A stretch of DNA of 64,000 nucleotides from JBFMFR01 sp040752025. Lineage in GTDB: Bacteria; Chloroflexota; Anaerolineae; Anaerolineales; UBA4823. The notes beneath the pieces were generated by a model. That model ran no database searches and was not told the origin of the DNA. It worked only from the letters and a program-made list of their open reading frames with translations. Location of the stretch: assembly GCA_040752025.1 (NCBI GenBank), contig JBFMFR010000036.1:10823-74822 (forward strand), written 5' to 3'. This document shows, in pieces, positions 34,209-42,122 of the stretch; positions within the stretch are counted from its first letter, which is position 1; each line of letters begins with the position of its first letter. The translations under genes and the position numbers were made by a program.

Positions 34209-36029
34209 ATGTTTCGCAAGAATTTCGATTGGGTAGCCCTCGTAGCCACGCTGGCATTGTGCTTCTCTTTGATCGCTGGCTGTGTTCCAGCCCCAACAAC
34301 CAGCCCTGCCCAGCCAACCGAGAAGCCAGCAGCTACGCCGGCGCCAGCGGATACACAGGCACCGGCGCCTACCAAAGCCCCGGAAAACACGCTGGCGCCA
34401 ACCAGTCCGCCTCCCACCGAGTCGCCCAAGTCGCAAATTGTGATTGCGATTGCCGAAGACCCGCCCAGTTTCAACGCATCCGTAGATGATACCGGCTATG
34501 ACGCGCTGGTGATGGAATTGGTCATGCTGGGATTGTCGGATCTTGACCCGGAAGGCAATGTTTTCCCTGAACTGGCATCTGAACTGCCAACAGTAGAAAA
34601 CGGCCAGGTGGTTTTGGATGAAGACAACGGCACGATGGATGTCACCTGGAACCTGCGTACGGATGTCTCCTGGGCCGATGGCCAACCTGTAACCGCCGAT
34701 GATGTCATCTTCACTTATGAGGCGCTCATCGATCCGGAAAAAGGTCTGTGGATCCCGGGCATCGATTACGTGGATGGCATCGATAAAATTGACGAGCATA
34801 GCTTCGTGATTCACTACAATACGATTTATCCTGGCTATTTGCTGCAATTTGGCGGCGAGCAAATGGTTATCTGGCCTGCACACTACTGTGATGCGGAACA
34901 GGGGTTTGCCCAGTGGGATTGCGCTCAAAACCCGCTGAGCAATGGGCCCTACATCCTGCAAGAGTGGGTTCTGGGCGACCACATGACCTTTGTGCGCAAC
35001 CCAAACTACTTTGAAAAAGGCAAGCCTGCTATCGAAACGATCTTTGTCCGTGTCGTGCCGGACGAATCGGTTCGTAAAACTATGCTGGTCAATGGCGACG
35101 CCGATGTACTCATGTGGGCGACCGAAGCGATTATTGCTGACCTGGCCAATAACGGTAACGTTCAGGTAAGCACTGCCCCGACCAACCGGTGGGTGATGCG
35201 CTTATTCTTCAACCTGGCCGCCAGGGGCACAACCGATGCGGCTGCCAGCCCTCACCCGATTCTTTCAGATGTGCGCGTGCGCCAGGCCATTCACCAGGCC
35301 ATTGATGTTGAGGTGATCTCGCGCGAGATTTTCATGGGCTACTCCACAGCCGTTTGGACAGAATTCTTCCGCCCGCCCTATCAATGTTCAGTTCCCAAGC
35401 CAGTATATGATCCAGATGCAGCCGCTGTTTTGCTGGAGCAGGCGGGCTGGACCGACCAGAATGACGATGGCGTGCGTGAATGCCATGCTTGCCAGACGGC
35501 CGAGGAAGGTTATCCGATGGAAATGGAGTTGATCACCTATGCGGAATACGGCGAGCCTTTGGAACTGACTCAGCAGTTGATCGCCGAAATGCTCGGCGCA
35601 GTTGGCATCAAGCTAAAACTGACCATTGTAGAAGGCAGCGTGCTGTGGGCCACTTTCGAGGATGGTGGGATCGAGCAGACCGGCGATTTCGATATCACCA
35701 TGTGGGACGATGGCTATCCAGGGATCGACCCCTCCGACTTCCTGTGGGAATTGTATTACTCTGAGGCTGCAGAGCCCGATGTCGGCTGGAATATCAGCCG
35801 CTGGATCAATCCCGACATGGATGCCTTGATCGATGAGTCCTATACACTGGATCTCGCCACTCGCCAGGATCTGTTCTGTCAAATGGCCACCATACTGGAT
35901 CAGGAGGTGCCTTCCATCTTACTCTTCACCACGGTGAACGCGGACGCTTATTCGATCCGCATCCAGGGAATTCAATCGACCACCAACGATCTGGTTACCT
36001 GGAACGTAGCAGACTGGACAATCAAGTAA
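34209..36029 (+). CDS. ABC transporter family-5 solute-binding lipoprotein (peptide/nickel/opine type)
   Basis: The 606-residue protein has a lipoprotein signal (basic start MFRKNF, hydrophobic core, lipobox LIAGC with Cys25), a Thr/Pro/Ala-rich tether to about residue 75, and then a family-5 binding fold: VTWNLRTDVSWADGQPVTADDVIFTYEAL and YFEKGKPAIETIFVRVVPDES are the standard blocks. It would capture an oligopeptide or another cationic or amine ligand outside the membrane and hand it to the permeases downstream. AAGGAGG precedes the start. Placement between methyltransferase pairs suggests a methylated amine or peptide-like substrate; this is inference. Confidence 0.93.
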   Translation: MFRKNFDWVALVATLALCFSLIAGCVPAPTTSPAQPTEKPAATPAPADTQAPAPTKAPENTLAPTSPPPTESPKSQIVIAIAEDPPSFNASVDDTGYDALVMELVMLGLSDLDPEGNVFPELASELPTVENGQVVLDEDNGTMDVTWNLRTDVSWADGQPVTADDVIFTYEALIDPEKGLWIPGIDYVDGIDKIDEHSFVIHYNTIYPGYLLQFGGEQMVIWPAHYCDAEQGFAQWDCAQNPLSNGPYILQEWVLGDHMTFVRNPNYFEKGKPAIETIFVRVVPDESVRKTMLVNGDADVLMWATEAIIADLANNGNVQVSTAPTNRWVMRLFFNLAARGTTDAAASPHPILSDVRVRQAIHQAIDVEVISREIFMGYSTAVWTEFFRPPYQCSVPKPVYDPDAAAVLLEQAGWTDQNDDGVRECHACQTAEEGYPMEMELITYAEYGEPLELTQQLIAEMLGAVGIKLKLTIVEGSVLWATFEDGGIEQTGDFDITMWDDGYPGIDPSDFLWELYYSEAAEPDVGWNISRWINPDMDALIDESYTLDLATRQDLFCQMATILDQEVPSILLFTTVNADAYSIRIQGIQSTTNDLVTWNVADWTIK

Positions 36030-36048
36030 AATAAGGTGGCATTGTGGG

Positions 36049-36079
36049 GGCAGCCAACTCTATCGGGTGGCTGCCCCCA
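36049..36079 (+). promoter_or_regulatory. 11-bp hairpin between binding protein and permease genes
   Basis: GGGGGCAGCCA pairs perfectly with TGGCTGCCCCC across a 9-base loop, followed by AATCATC rather than a T-tract. It begins 19 bases after the binding-protein stop. Such hairpins between binding-protein and permease genes usually protect the upstream mRNA and lower downstream expression. Confidence 0.65.
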
Positions 36080-36101
36080 ATCATCTCCCCTGGAGGAGTT
36101 T

Positions 36102-37142
36102 GTGGGCCGGTACATCGTCAGGAGGTTATTACAGGCTGTTCCTATGTTGTTGTTAATCAGCATAGGACTGTTTGCTTTAATCAATCTGGCCCCGGGCGGC
36201 CCGCTGGCTGGGCGCGGCCAAACCCGTCACATTCGCCCAGAGCAGGCTGAGATCCTCAAGCGCCAGTTCGGCCTGGATAAGCCTTTGCTGATGCGCTACG
36301 TTTTTTGGCTGGTTGGGAATGATTGGATCAGGGTGGATACGGATGGCGATGGAGTTCTTGATAGTTATGGGCAGGGTAAGGGCGTTCTCCGCGGCGACTT
36401 TGGCATCTCCTACCGTAACCGCCAGCCGGTTCTGGAAGTTATCGGCAGTTATCTGCCCAACACGATTTACCTGATGAGTATCACCCTGATCGTAGTTGCC
36501 CTCTTGGCGATTCCCATCGGGGTGATTTCTGCAGTCAAACAATATTCCGTATTCGACATTGTTGTGACCACTTTATCCTTTATGGGCCAGGCGGTTCCAG
36601 AGTTTTGGCTGGGGCTGATCCTCATCCTGGTCTTTTACGCCTGGTTGAAAAACCCCCTCACCGGCGCGCCCTTATTGCCGGCCGGTGGGATGTACACCAT
36701 CGGCGCCGGCTTTTCGATTGGAGACTGGGCCAGGCATTTGATCCTGCCAGTCACAATGGGCTCTATCGGTTGGGTCACCTGGTATTCGCGTTTCCTGCGC
36801 TCCAGTATGCTGGATGTGATCCACCAGGATTACATCCGCACGGCGCGCGCCAAGGGCCTGCGAGAGCGAAGAGTCCTATTCCTTCACGCCTTGCGCAATG
36901 CGCTTCTGCCATTAGTGACCATTTTTGCCCTGGATATGCCCTATATCTTCGCGGGTTCTTTGTATGTCGAGATCCTGTTTTCCTGGCCCGGAATGGGCCG
37001 GCTGTATTACCAGGCAGCCATGGACCGCGATTACCCTTTGCTCATGGCCATCCTGGCGATTGGTACGGCCATGGTGATCCTGTCTAACTTGCTGGCCGAC
37101 ATCCTTTACGGGTTCCTTGACCCCCGGATTCATTATGACTGA
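36102..37142 (+). CDS. ABC permease, DppB/OppB type
   Basis: The 346-residue membrane protein starts VGRYIVRRLLQAVPMLLLISIGLF, the usual DppB opening, from a GTG at 36102 preceded by GGAGGA. Six membrane helices follow, and the EAA loop that contacts the ATPase is seen as RTARAKGLRERRVLFLHALRNALLPLVT. It forms a heterodimer channel with the next gene product. An ATG at 36036 would run through the hairpin and is unlikely. The next gene overlaps by 8 bases. Confidence 0.93.
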   Translation: MGRYIVRRLLQAVPMLLLISIGLFALINLAPGGPLAGRGQTRHIRPEQAEILKRQFGLDKPLLMRYVFWLVGNDWIRVDTDGDGVLDSYGQGKGVLRGDFGISYRNRQPVLEVIGSYLPNTIYLMSITLIVVALLAIPIGVISAVKQYSVFDIVVTTLSFMGQAVPEFWLGLILILVFYAWLKNPLTGAPLLPAGGMYTIGAGFSIGDWARHLILPVTMGSIGWVTWYSRFLRSSMLDVIHQDYIRTARAKGLRERRVLFLHALRNALLPLVTIFALDMPYIFAGSLYVEILFSWPGMGRLYYQAAMDRDYPLLMAILAIGTAMVILSNLLADILYGFLDPRIHYD

Positions 37143-38049
37143 GAGCCACACATCTCAACCACGCGCTGAAAGCATGTCTGCCAGGATCTGGAAGCGTTTC
37201 CGCGGGCATCCCGGTGCGCTGGTCGGACTGGCCGTGTTGAGCCTGTTGGTCGTCAGCGTCCTTTTTGCCGGTCTCTCGCCATATGATCCGCAGACCTCGG
37301 ACCTCACCAACCGCTTCCAACCGCCCTCCTGGCAGCACCCCATGGGCACCGATGCGCTTGGCCGGGATTTGCTCACCCGCATCTTGTACGGAGGGCGGGT
37401 TTCCTTGACTGTGGGATTCTCAGTGGTTCTGATCACGCTGCTGATCGGTGTGCCCGTCGGTGCCGTTGCGGGCTACTTCGGCGGGTGGGTAGACAACATC
37501 CTTATGCGCATTACCGATGCTGCCCTGGCGCTGCCTTCCCTGTTGGTTTTGATTCTCTTGAGCGCTATGCTGCGTGAATTGGATGCGCCTTTGTTGGAAA
37601 AATACCCGGTGATCACCATCGCCTTGGTGATCGGCCTGCTATCCTGGATGTTTACCGCCCGGCTGGTGCGCGCCACGTATCTATCCATCCGCGAGCTGGA
37701 TTACATCCTGGCCGCGCGCACTCTGGGCGTCAAGGACCTGCGTATTATCACGCGCCATATCCTGCCCAACGCCATCGGGCCGATTATCGTCGAAAGCACG
37801 CTGGAAGTTGGATATGCCATTCTGGAAGAATCGGGCCTGAGCTTTCTGGGTTTTGGCATCCAGCCGCCTACACCCAGTTGGGGCAATTTGCTCAGTAATG
37901 CCCAGGAACACATGCTCAAACACCCCTGGATGGCGATTTTCCCGGGCTTGATGATTTTCCTGACCGTGATTTCAATCAATTACGTTGGTGATGGGCTGCG
38001 CGATGCCTTTGACCCCTATAAGATCTTGAAAAAGCTAGGGGAAGTCTAA
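37135..38049 (+). CDS. ABC permease, DppC/OppC type
   Basis: The 304-residue protein has the DppC N-terminal cytoplasmic segment (WKRFRGHPGALVGLAVL), the QHPMGTDALGRDLLTRILYGGR block, six helices and the EAA loop AARTLGVKDLRIITRHILPNAIGPI. Its start overlaps the dppB-like stop by 8 bases. No gene for the DppD/F-type ATPases follows; the next gene, 36 bases on, is another methyltransferase. The ATPases must come from elsewhere or be shared. Confidence 0.93.
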   Translation: MTESHTSQPRAESMSARIWKRFRGHPGALVGLAVLSLLVVSVLFAGLSPYDPQTSDLTNRFQPPSWQHPMGTDALGRDLLTRILYGGRVSLTVGFSVVLITLLIGVPVGAVAGYFGGWVDNILMRITDAALALPSLLVLILLSAMLRELDAPLLEKYPVITIALVIGLLSWMFTARLVRATYLSIRELDYILAARTLGVKDLRIITRHILPNAIGPIIVESTLEVGYAILEESGLSFLGFGIQPPTPSWGNLLSNAQEHMLKHPWMAIFPGLMIFLTVISINYVGDGLRDAFDPYKILKKLGEV

Positions 38050-38085
38050 TCCGCACACATTCGTTGATCAGCTTTCGAAAAGTCA

Positions 38086-39522
38086 ATGAGCACATCGCTA
38101 CGGGTCTTGTCTGTTGAAGATCGCCACCAGGTGCACGAACGCACGCTCAAGCTATTATCTGGGACGGGTGTTCGGGTGGATTCCTCTCGGGCCTGTGACA
38201 TCCTGGCCGCGGCCGGGGCTGAGGTTGATTCACAGTCGGGCCGTGTGCGCCTGCCCGTTCCATTGATCGAAAATTGCCTGCGCGCCGCGCCCAAGGAATT
38301 TTCCTTAGGCGGGCGCCGCCCTGGCTGGTCGCTGGATCTCCCATCCGGCGATTCTGCTTTGCTGGTGGACGGTGGCGCAATTTTTACATACGAAGCCCAG
38401 GTCCGCCAGCGCCGGCCAGCCACCCGGGATGATTGGCTCATCGCCACCCTGATCAGCGATGCCCTGGACGATTTCGGCGGTTATTGGAGCATCGTTGAAG
38501 GTTGTTTTGGCGAATCTCCAGGCGATATCGTCGCTTATTGGGCGGCCATCTTCCGACATTTTTCCAAGCATGTGCAGGAGTCCACCGCCACGCCGGAGCA
38601 GACCCGCTGGATGCTCGAAGTGCTCCAGATTGTCTTTGGCAGCCGGGAACAGGTGCGCGCCTCATTGCCTGTTTCTTTCCTGCTATGCCCCACCTCCCCC
38701 CTGATTATCGAAGCGGAATACACAGACGCTTATCTGGAGGCCGTCGGTTGGGGGTTGCCAGCCGCAGTCATGCCCATGCCATTGCTGGGGTTGACCGGGC
38801 CCGGAACATTGATCTCGAATTTGATCTTGTGCAATTGTGAAACATTGGCGATGTTGTGTCTGGTGCAGGCCGCCGCCCCGGGCACCCCTTTCCTGTTTGC
38901 TCCCGCGCCGGCCATCGCCGATCCGCGCTCGGGTCGCTTCATCGGTGGAGAAGTCGAACACGCTCTCATGGGAGCGGCAGTGACCGAAATGGCGCGCTAT
39001 TACGAGCTGCCGGTTGAATCCTCAGCAGGTGGATCGGATCAGCAGGTGCCGGGCATCCAGGCCGGATACGAGCGCGCCCTGAATTACGTTTTGCCGATCC
39101 TTTCTCAGCCAGACCTGCTCGTTGGCCCAGGTTTGTTGGGCGGGTCGATGACTTTCAGCCCTGAGCAACTGGTCATCGATCTCGAGATTGTAAGGCGCTG
39201 TAAACGTCTCAGTCGTGGGATCGATACCAACGAAGAAGAATGGTTGGATCGTATCATCGCTGGCGTTGAGCCAGGGGGCAATTTCCTGGTTCAGCCTTCC
39301 ACGCGGCGTGCTTTGCGATCAGGCGAGCTCTATCTCGGCCAGTTTGGCCTCCACGAAACGTATGAACGTTGGGAGGCGGATGGCAAACCGAATCTCCTCG
39401 AGATCGCTCGCCAGCAGGTTGCTCAGATAATTTCCTCGCACCAGCCTTTGCCCCTGGATGAAGTCACACAACGCGCATTAGCGCTCCTGGAAAAAAGCGC
39501 CAGAACTGTCACGAATCGCTGA
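38086..39522 (+). CDS. MttB-superfamily methyltransferase, divergent (copy 3)
   Basis: The 478-residue protein keeps the superfamily outline: HERTLKLLSGTGVRVDSSRA at the start, SLGGRRPGWSLDLPSG, the barrel strand GWGLPAAVMPMPLLGLTGPGT, SAGGSDQQVPGIQAGYERA and the final GVEPGGNFLVQPSTRRALRSGE. It is clearly less like copies 1 and 2. The usual C-terminal GGHFL reads GGNFL here, so a conserved His is lost, which may alter catalysis or specificity. No amber codon is present. It lies 36 bases after the permease gene and 11 bases before copy 4. Confidence 0.85.
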   Translation: MSTSLRVLSVEDRHQVHERTLKLLSGTGVRVDSSRACDILAAAGAEVDSQSGRVRLPVPLIENCLRAAPKEFSLGGRRPGWSLDLPSGDSALLVDGGAIFTYEAQVRQRRPATRDDWLIATLISDALDDFGGYWSIVEGCFGESPGDIVAYWAAIFRHFSKHVQESTATPEQTRWMLEVLQIVFGSREQVRASLPVSFLLCPTSPLIIEAEYTDAYLEAVGWGLPAAVMPMPLLGLTGPGTLISNLILCNCETLAMLCLVQAAAPGTPFLFAPAPAIADPRSGRFIGGEVEHALMGAAVTEMARYYELPVESSAGGSDQQVPGIQAGYERALNYVLPILSQPDLLVGPGLLGGSMTFSPEQLVIDLEIVRRCKRLSRGIDTNEEEWLDRIIAGVEPGGNFLVQPSTRRALRSGELYLGQFGLHETYERWEADGKPNLLEIARQQVAQIISSHQPLPLDEVTQRALALLEKSARTVTNR

Positions 39523-39533
39523 AAGGGAAATCT

Positions 39534-40970
39534 ATGCATTTCAAAGCCGAAATTCTCTCACACGAAGAACAAGTCCGGGTTCACGAACAAAGCCTGCGTA
39601 TCCTGGCTGAGGTGGGTGTGCGCTACCATGGAAAAAAAGCGCTGAAAATACTGGCGGATGCCGGGGCCCGGGTAGATCAAGAGACGAATATTGCCAGGAT
39701 CCCCTCCCAATTGATTGAAATGACCCTGGCTGCTGCGCCGAAGTCGTTCACCTTGGGAGCGCGTAATCCACAGTTTGATCTGCCCTTGCCGTCTCCGGTC
39801 TCCTATTATTGTATGGATGGCACCGCTGCCTTTGCCCTCGACTTTGAAACAGGCAAGCGCCGTTACGGCCTGCGCCAGGACATTCACAATGCCATGCGTA
39901 TATTCCAGGGGCTGGATTTAGGTCGCATGGCCTGGGCGCCAACGGCAGCATCTGACGTTCCCGCGCCCTCCCGCGCCATCCACGAGTTCATTGAAATGGC
40001 GCGTTTCTGCTCGAAGCACGGCGAACACGAACTGCATTCAGTCGCCCAGGTCCCTTACCTGGTGGCTGGCTTGAGCGCTATCCTGGGCGGCGAGGAGGAA
40101 TTGCGCCGGCGTAAGGCTTATTCGCTGATCTATTGTCCGGTTGCGCCGCTGACGCACGATGGAGAGATGCTGGATGCTTACCTGGAACTCGGCGAATACG
40201 AAATGCCCGTCATGATCATGCCCATGCCTATCCCCGGCAGTACGGGCCCTGCCAGTCTGTTTGCCAACCTCAGCCTGGCGAACGCCGAAGTGCTCTCTTC
40301 GATTGCAGTGTTCCAACTTGCCCACCCTGGTCGCCCTCTGGTTTACAGCAGTGCGGTGGGCAACCTCGACTTTCGCACAGGCGATTTTCTTGGCGGTACC
40401 CCTGAAATGACCCTGCAATCAGCCGCCCTGACGGTTATGGGGCGGTTCTACAACCTGCCCAGCGCCTCGGCGGGCTGCACATCCGACGCTCAGGAGCCCG
40501 GCGCCCAGGCAGTTTTCGAGAAGCTGCTTACAACACTGCCGCCTGTGCTGGTAGGCGCCGATATCATTGTGGGCATTGGCGAAATCCAGGGCGACCAGAT
40601 GCTGGTGCTGGAGCAAATGATCGTCGATCACGAGATCGCCTGCCAGTGTCAGCGCCTGTACACTGGCATCGACGCCAGCGAGAATAAGGCCCTTTTCGAT
40701 GACATCGCCCGTGTTGGCCCAGGCGGGCATTTTCTGGGGACCAAGAGCTCCCGCCAGGCCCCGCGCAGCGGTGAGTTTTATTTCTCGAAGCTCCTGGAGC
40801 GTAGCTCCTACGAGACCTGGCTCGAACTTGGCAAACCATCCATGTACACCAGAGCGCGCCAGCAAGTACAATCGATTTTGTCCGCCCCGCTTGTGGATCC
40901 CCTTTCGGAGGCAGTCAACCAGCAGGTGGACGATATCTTGCGCCGCGCCGATGCAGAGCTTGCCGGATGA
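39534..40970 (+). CDS. MttB-superfamily methyltransferase, divergent (copy 4)
   Basis: The 478-residue protein resembles copy 3 more than copies 1 and 2 in its MPMPIPGSTGPASLFANLSLANAE and AGCTSDAQEPGAQAVFEK segments. It retains GPGGHFLG but lacks the HT that follows in most members (KSSRQAPRSGE instead). Full length and gap-free, with no amber codon. AGGGAAATCT precedes the ATG. It ends the methyltransferase-transporter operon; 180 bases follow before the response regulator gene. Confidence 0.87.
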   Translation: MHFKAEILSHEEQVRVHEQSLRILAEVGVRYHGKKALKILADAGARVDQETNIARIPSQLIEMTLAAAPKSFTLGARNPQFDLPLPSPVSYYCMDGTAAFALDFETGKRRYGLRQDIHNAMRIFQGLDLGRMAWAPTAASDVPAPSRAIHEFIEMARFCSKHGEHELHSVAQVPYLVAGLSAILGGEEELRRRKAYSLIYCPVAPLTHDGEMLDAYLELGEYEMPVMIMPMPIPGSTGPASLFANLSLANAEVLSSIAVFQLAHPGRPLVYSSAVGNLDFRTGDFLGGTPEMTLQSAALTVMGRFYNLPSASAGCTSDAQEPGAQAVFEKLLTTLPPVLVGADIIVGIGEIQGDQMLVLEQMIVDHEIACQCQRLYTGIDASENKALFDDIARVGPGGHFLGTKSSRQAPRSGEFYFSKLLERSSYETWLELGKPSMYTRARQQVQSILSAPLVDPLSEAVNQQVDDILRRADAELAG

Positions 40971-41003
40971 TACCCACCAGACCTGACATTTTTGCAACGC
41001 AGT

Positions 41004-41041
41004 TTCACGTGAATTTTGTGTTAAAATACGAACGTATTTTT
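41004..41041 (+). promoter_or_regulatory. palindromes after the MttB operon, possible operator or weak terminator
   Basis: A perfect 10-base palindrome TTCACGTGAA (41004-41013) is followed by AAAATACGAACGTATTTTT (41023-41041), an AT-rich stem ending in T5. The second could be a weak terminator for the operon, or both could be protein-binding sites in front of the response regulator gene. Confidence 0.35.
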
Positions 41042-41150
41042 CTCTCACCTTGTTGCGTGTGCGGGAAGGCGAGGGTTTCGGCAGCCTGGCATGCATTAAG
41101 CCAGCCAGGTAGCAGTGGCTAGAGCATGACAGGACTGGCCGGGAGGGCCT

Positions 41151-41543
41151 ATGTCGTCTTTTGACGTCGTTTTTATCGATGATGAACCATCAATTACTGA
41201 AATCTTCCAGCACTATGTGCTGTGGAAGTATAAAAATTGGCGTTTCGTCACCTTTAATAATCCGGTTTTGGCCTACAACGAAATCATTGGCAACCAGTTG
41301 TCTGCGACAGTCTGGATCATCGACATGATGATGCCGGGCAAGAATGGCGCCGAGATAGCGTCTGCCATTCGCTCGAAGAGCGGCGAGTCGCCGGTTTTAC
41401 TGGCTTATACCGCTTTGGATCGCCAGGCTCTGCAAACCCAGGAACAATACCGCAGCGGGTTAAAGCACTTCAACCGGGTGATCAACAAGAAAGAAGATCT
41501 GTCGGATGTCCTTTCTCTGGTGGATGTTTGGGTGAAGCAGTAA
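41151..41543 (+). CDS. stand-alone response regulator receiver domain
   Basis: The 130-residue protein is a single receiver domain: acidic pocket FIDDEPS, phospho-acceptor Asp in WIIDMMMPGKNG, switch Thr in LAYTALD and the conserved Lys in VINKKED. There is no output domain, so it works by protein contact, like CheY or Spo0F. No histidine kinase is adjacent. A 110-base GC-rich leader with potential hairpins precedes it and a terminator follows directly, so it is monocistronic or the last cistron of the MttB operon. Confidence 0.93.
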   Translation: MSSFDVVFIDDEPSITEIFQHYVLWKYKNWRFVTFNNPVLAYNEIIGNQLSATVWIIDMMMPGKNGAEIASAIRSKSGESPVLLAYTALDRQALQTQEQYRSGLKHFNRVINKKEDLSDVLSLVDVWVKQ

Positions 41544-41566
41544 AGTGACCCTGTCTGGCATGTCAT

Positions 41567-41607
41567 AAAACCCTGAAGGTGTTTAGATCACCGTCAGGGT
41601 TTTGTTT
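41567..41607 (+). terminator. intrinsic terminator after the response regulator gene
   Basis: AAAACCCTGA-GGTG pairs with CACC-TCAGGGTTTT (one bulged pair) across TTTAGAT and is followed by GTTTTC. It begins 24 bases after the stop. Confidence 0.8.
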
Positions 41608-41624
41608 TCGAAGGGAGAATAGAA

Positions 41625-42110
41625 ATGAACGCTCGCCGTTTTGGGCGCACCGGCTGGATGGTAAGCCAGATCGGCTATGGCATGTGGGGCATGGCCGGCT
41701 GGACTGGCTCGGAAGATGAACTGTTCCCGGCCTGCCAGGAGATGGATGTTGCTGTGATCGCCCGCGTGCCGTTCGACGAGGGCTCCCTGACCGGAACGCT
41801 GACCCCGGAAAGTAAGTGGCCGCAGGGTGACTGGCGCAACACCTATTTCGTGCCTGAAAACCTGAAAGCCAGCATCGAACACGCTGAACGGCTGATACCC
41901 TTGCTGCCCGCCGGCATGACCCTACCGGAGATGGCCTTGCGCTTCATCCTCAATCATCCCGCGGTGAGCACCATCATCCCTGGTATGCGTAAGGAGCAGC
42001 ACGTGCGCACGAACATCGCTTGCAGCACAGCCGGACCGCTGTCCCAGGAACTGCACCAGAGTCTGTGCGCTCACCGCTGGGAGCGCAAACCCACCAACTG
42101 GTCTCAATAA
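41625..42110 (+). pseudogene. aldo/keto reductase remnant with an in-frame internal deletion
   Basis: The first 30 residues (MNARRFGRTGWMVSQIGYGMW...) are a normal aldo/keto reductase start, and the part from about residue 38 on (VAVIARVPFDEGSLTG...TLPEMALRFILNHPAVSTIIPGM) is a normal last third. About 160-170 residues between them are missing, including the segments that carry the catalytic Asp, Tyr, Lys and His and most of the barrel. The reading frame is kept across the junction near GSEDELFPACQEM. The 161-residue product cannot form the barrel and is best treated as a decayed gene, unless it has a new role. Confidence 0.8.
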
Positions 42111-42122
42111 CCTGCCAGGATC

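Noticed and set aside
31158..40970. Pyrrolysine-containing trimethylamine methyltransferases
   Set aside because: All four MttB-like frames are open from start to stop with no internal TAG, all end in TGA, and no pyl genes are in the window.
41042..41150. Cyclic di-GMP (GEMM-I) riboswitch before the response regulator
   Set aside because: A GGTAGC segment is present, but the conserved AGGGCAAACC and ACGCAAAGCC parts are missing.
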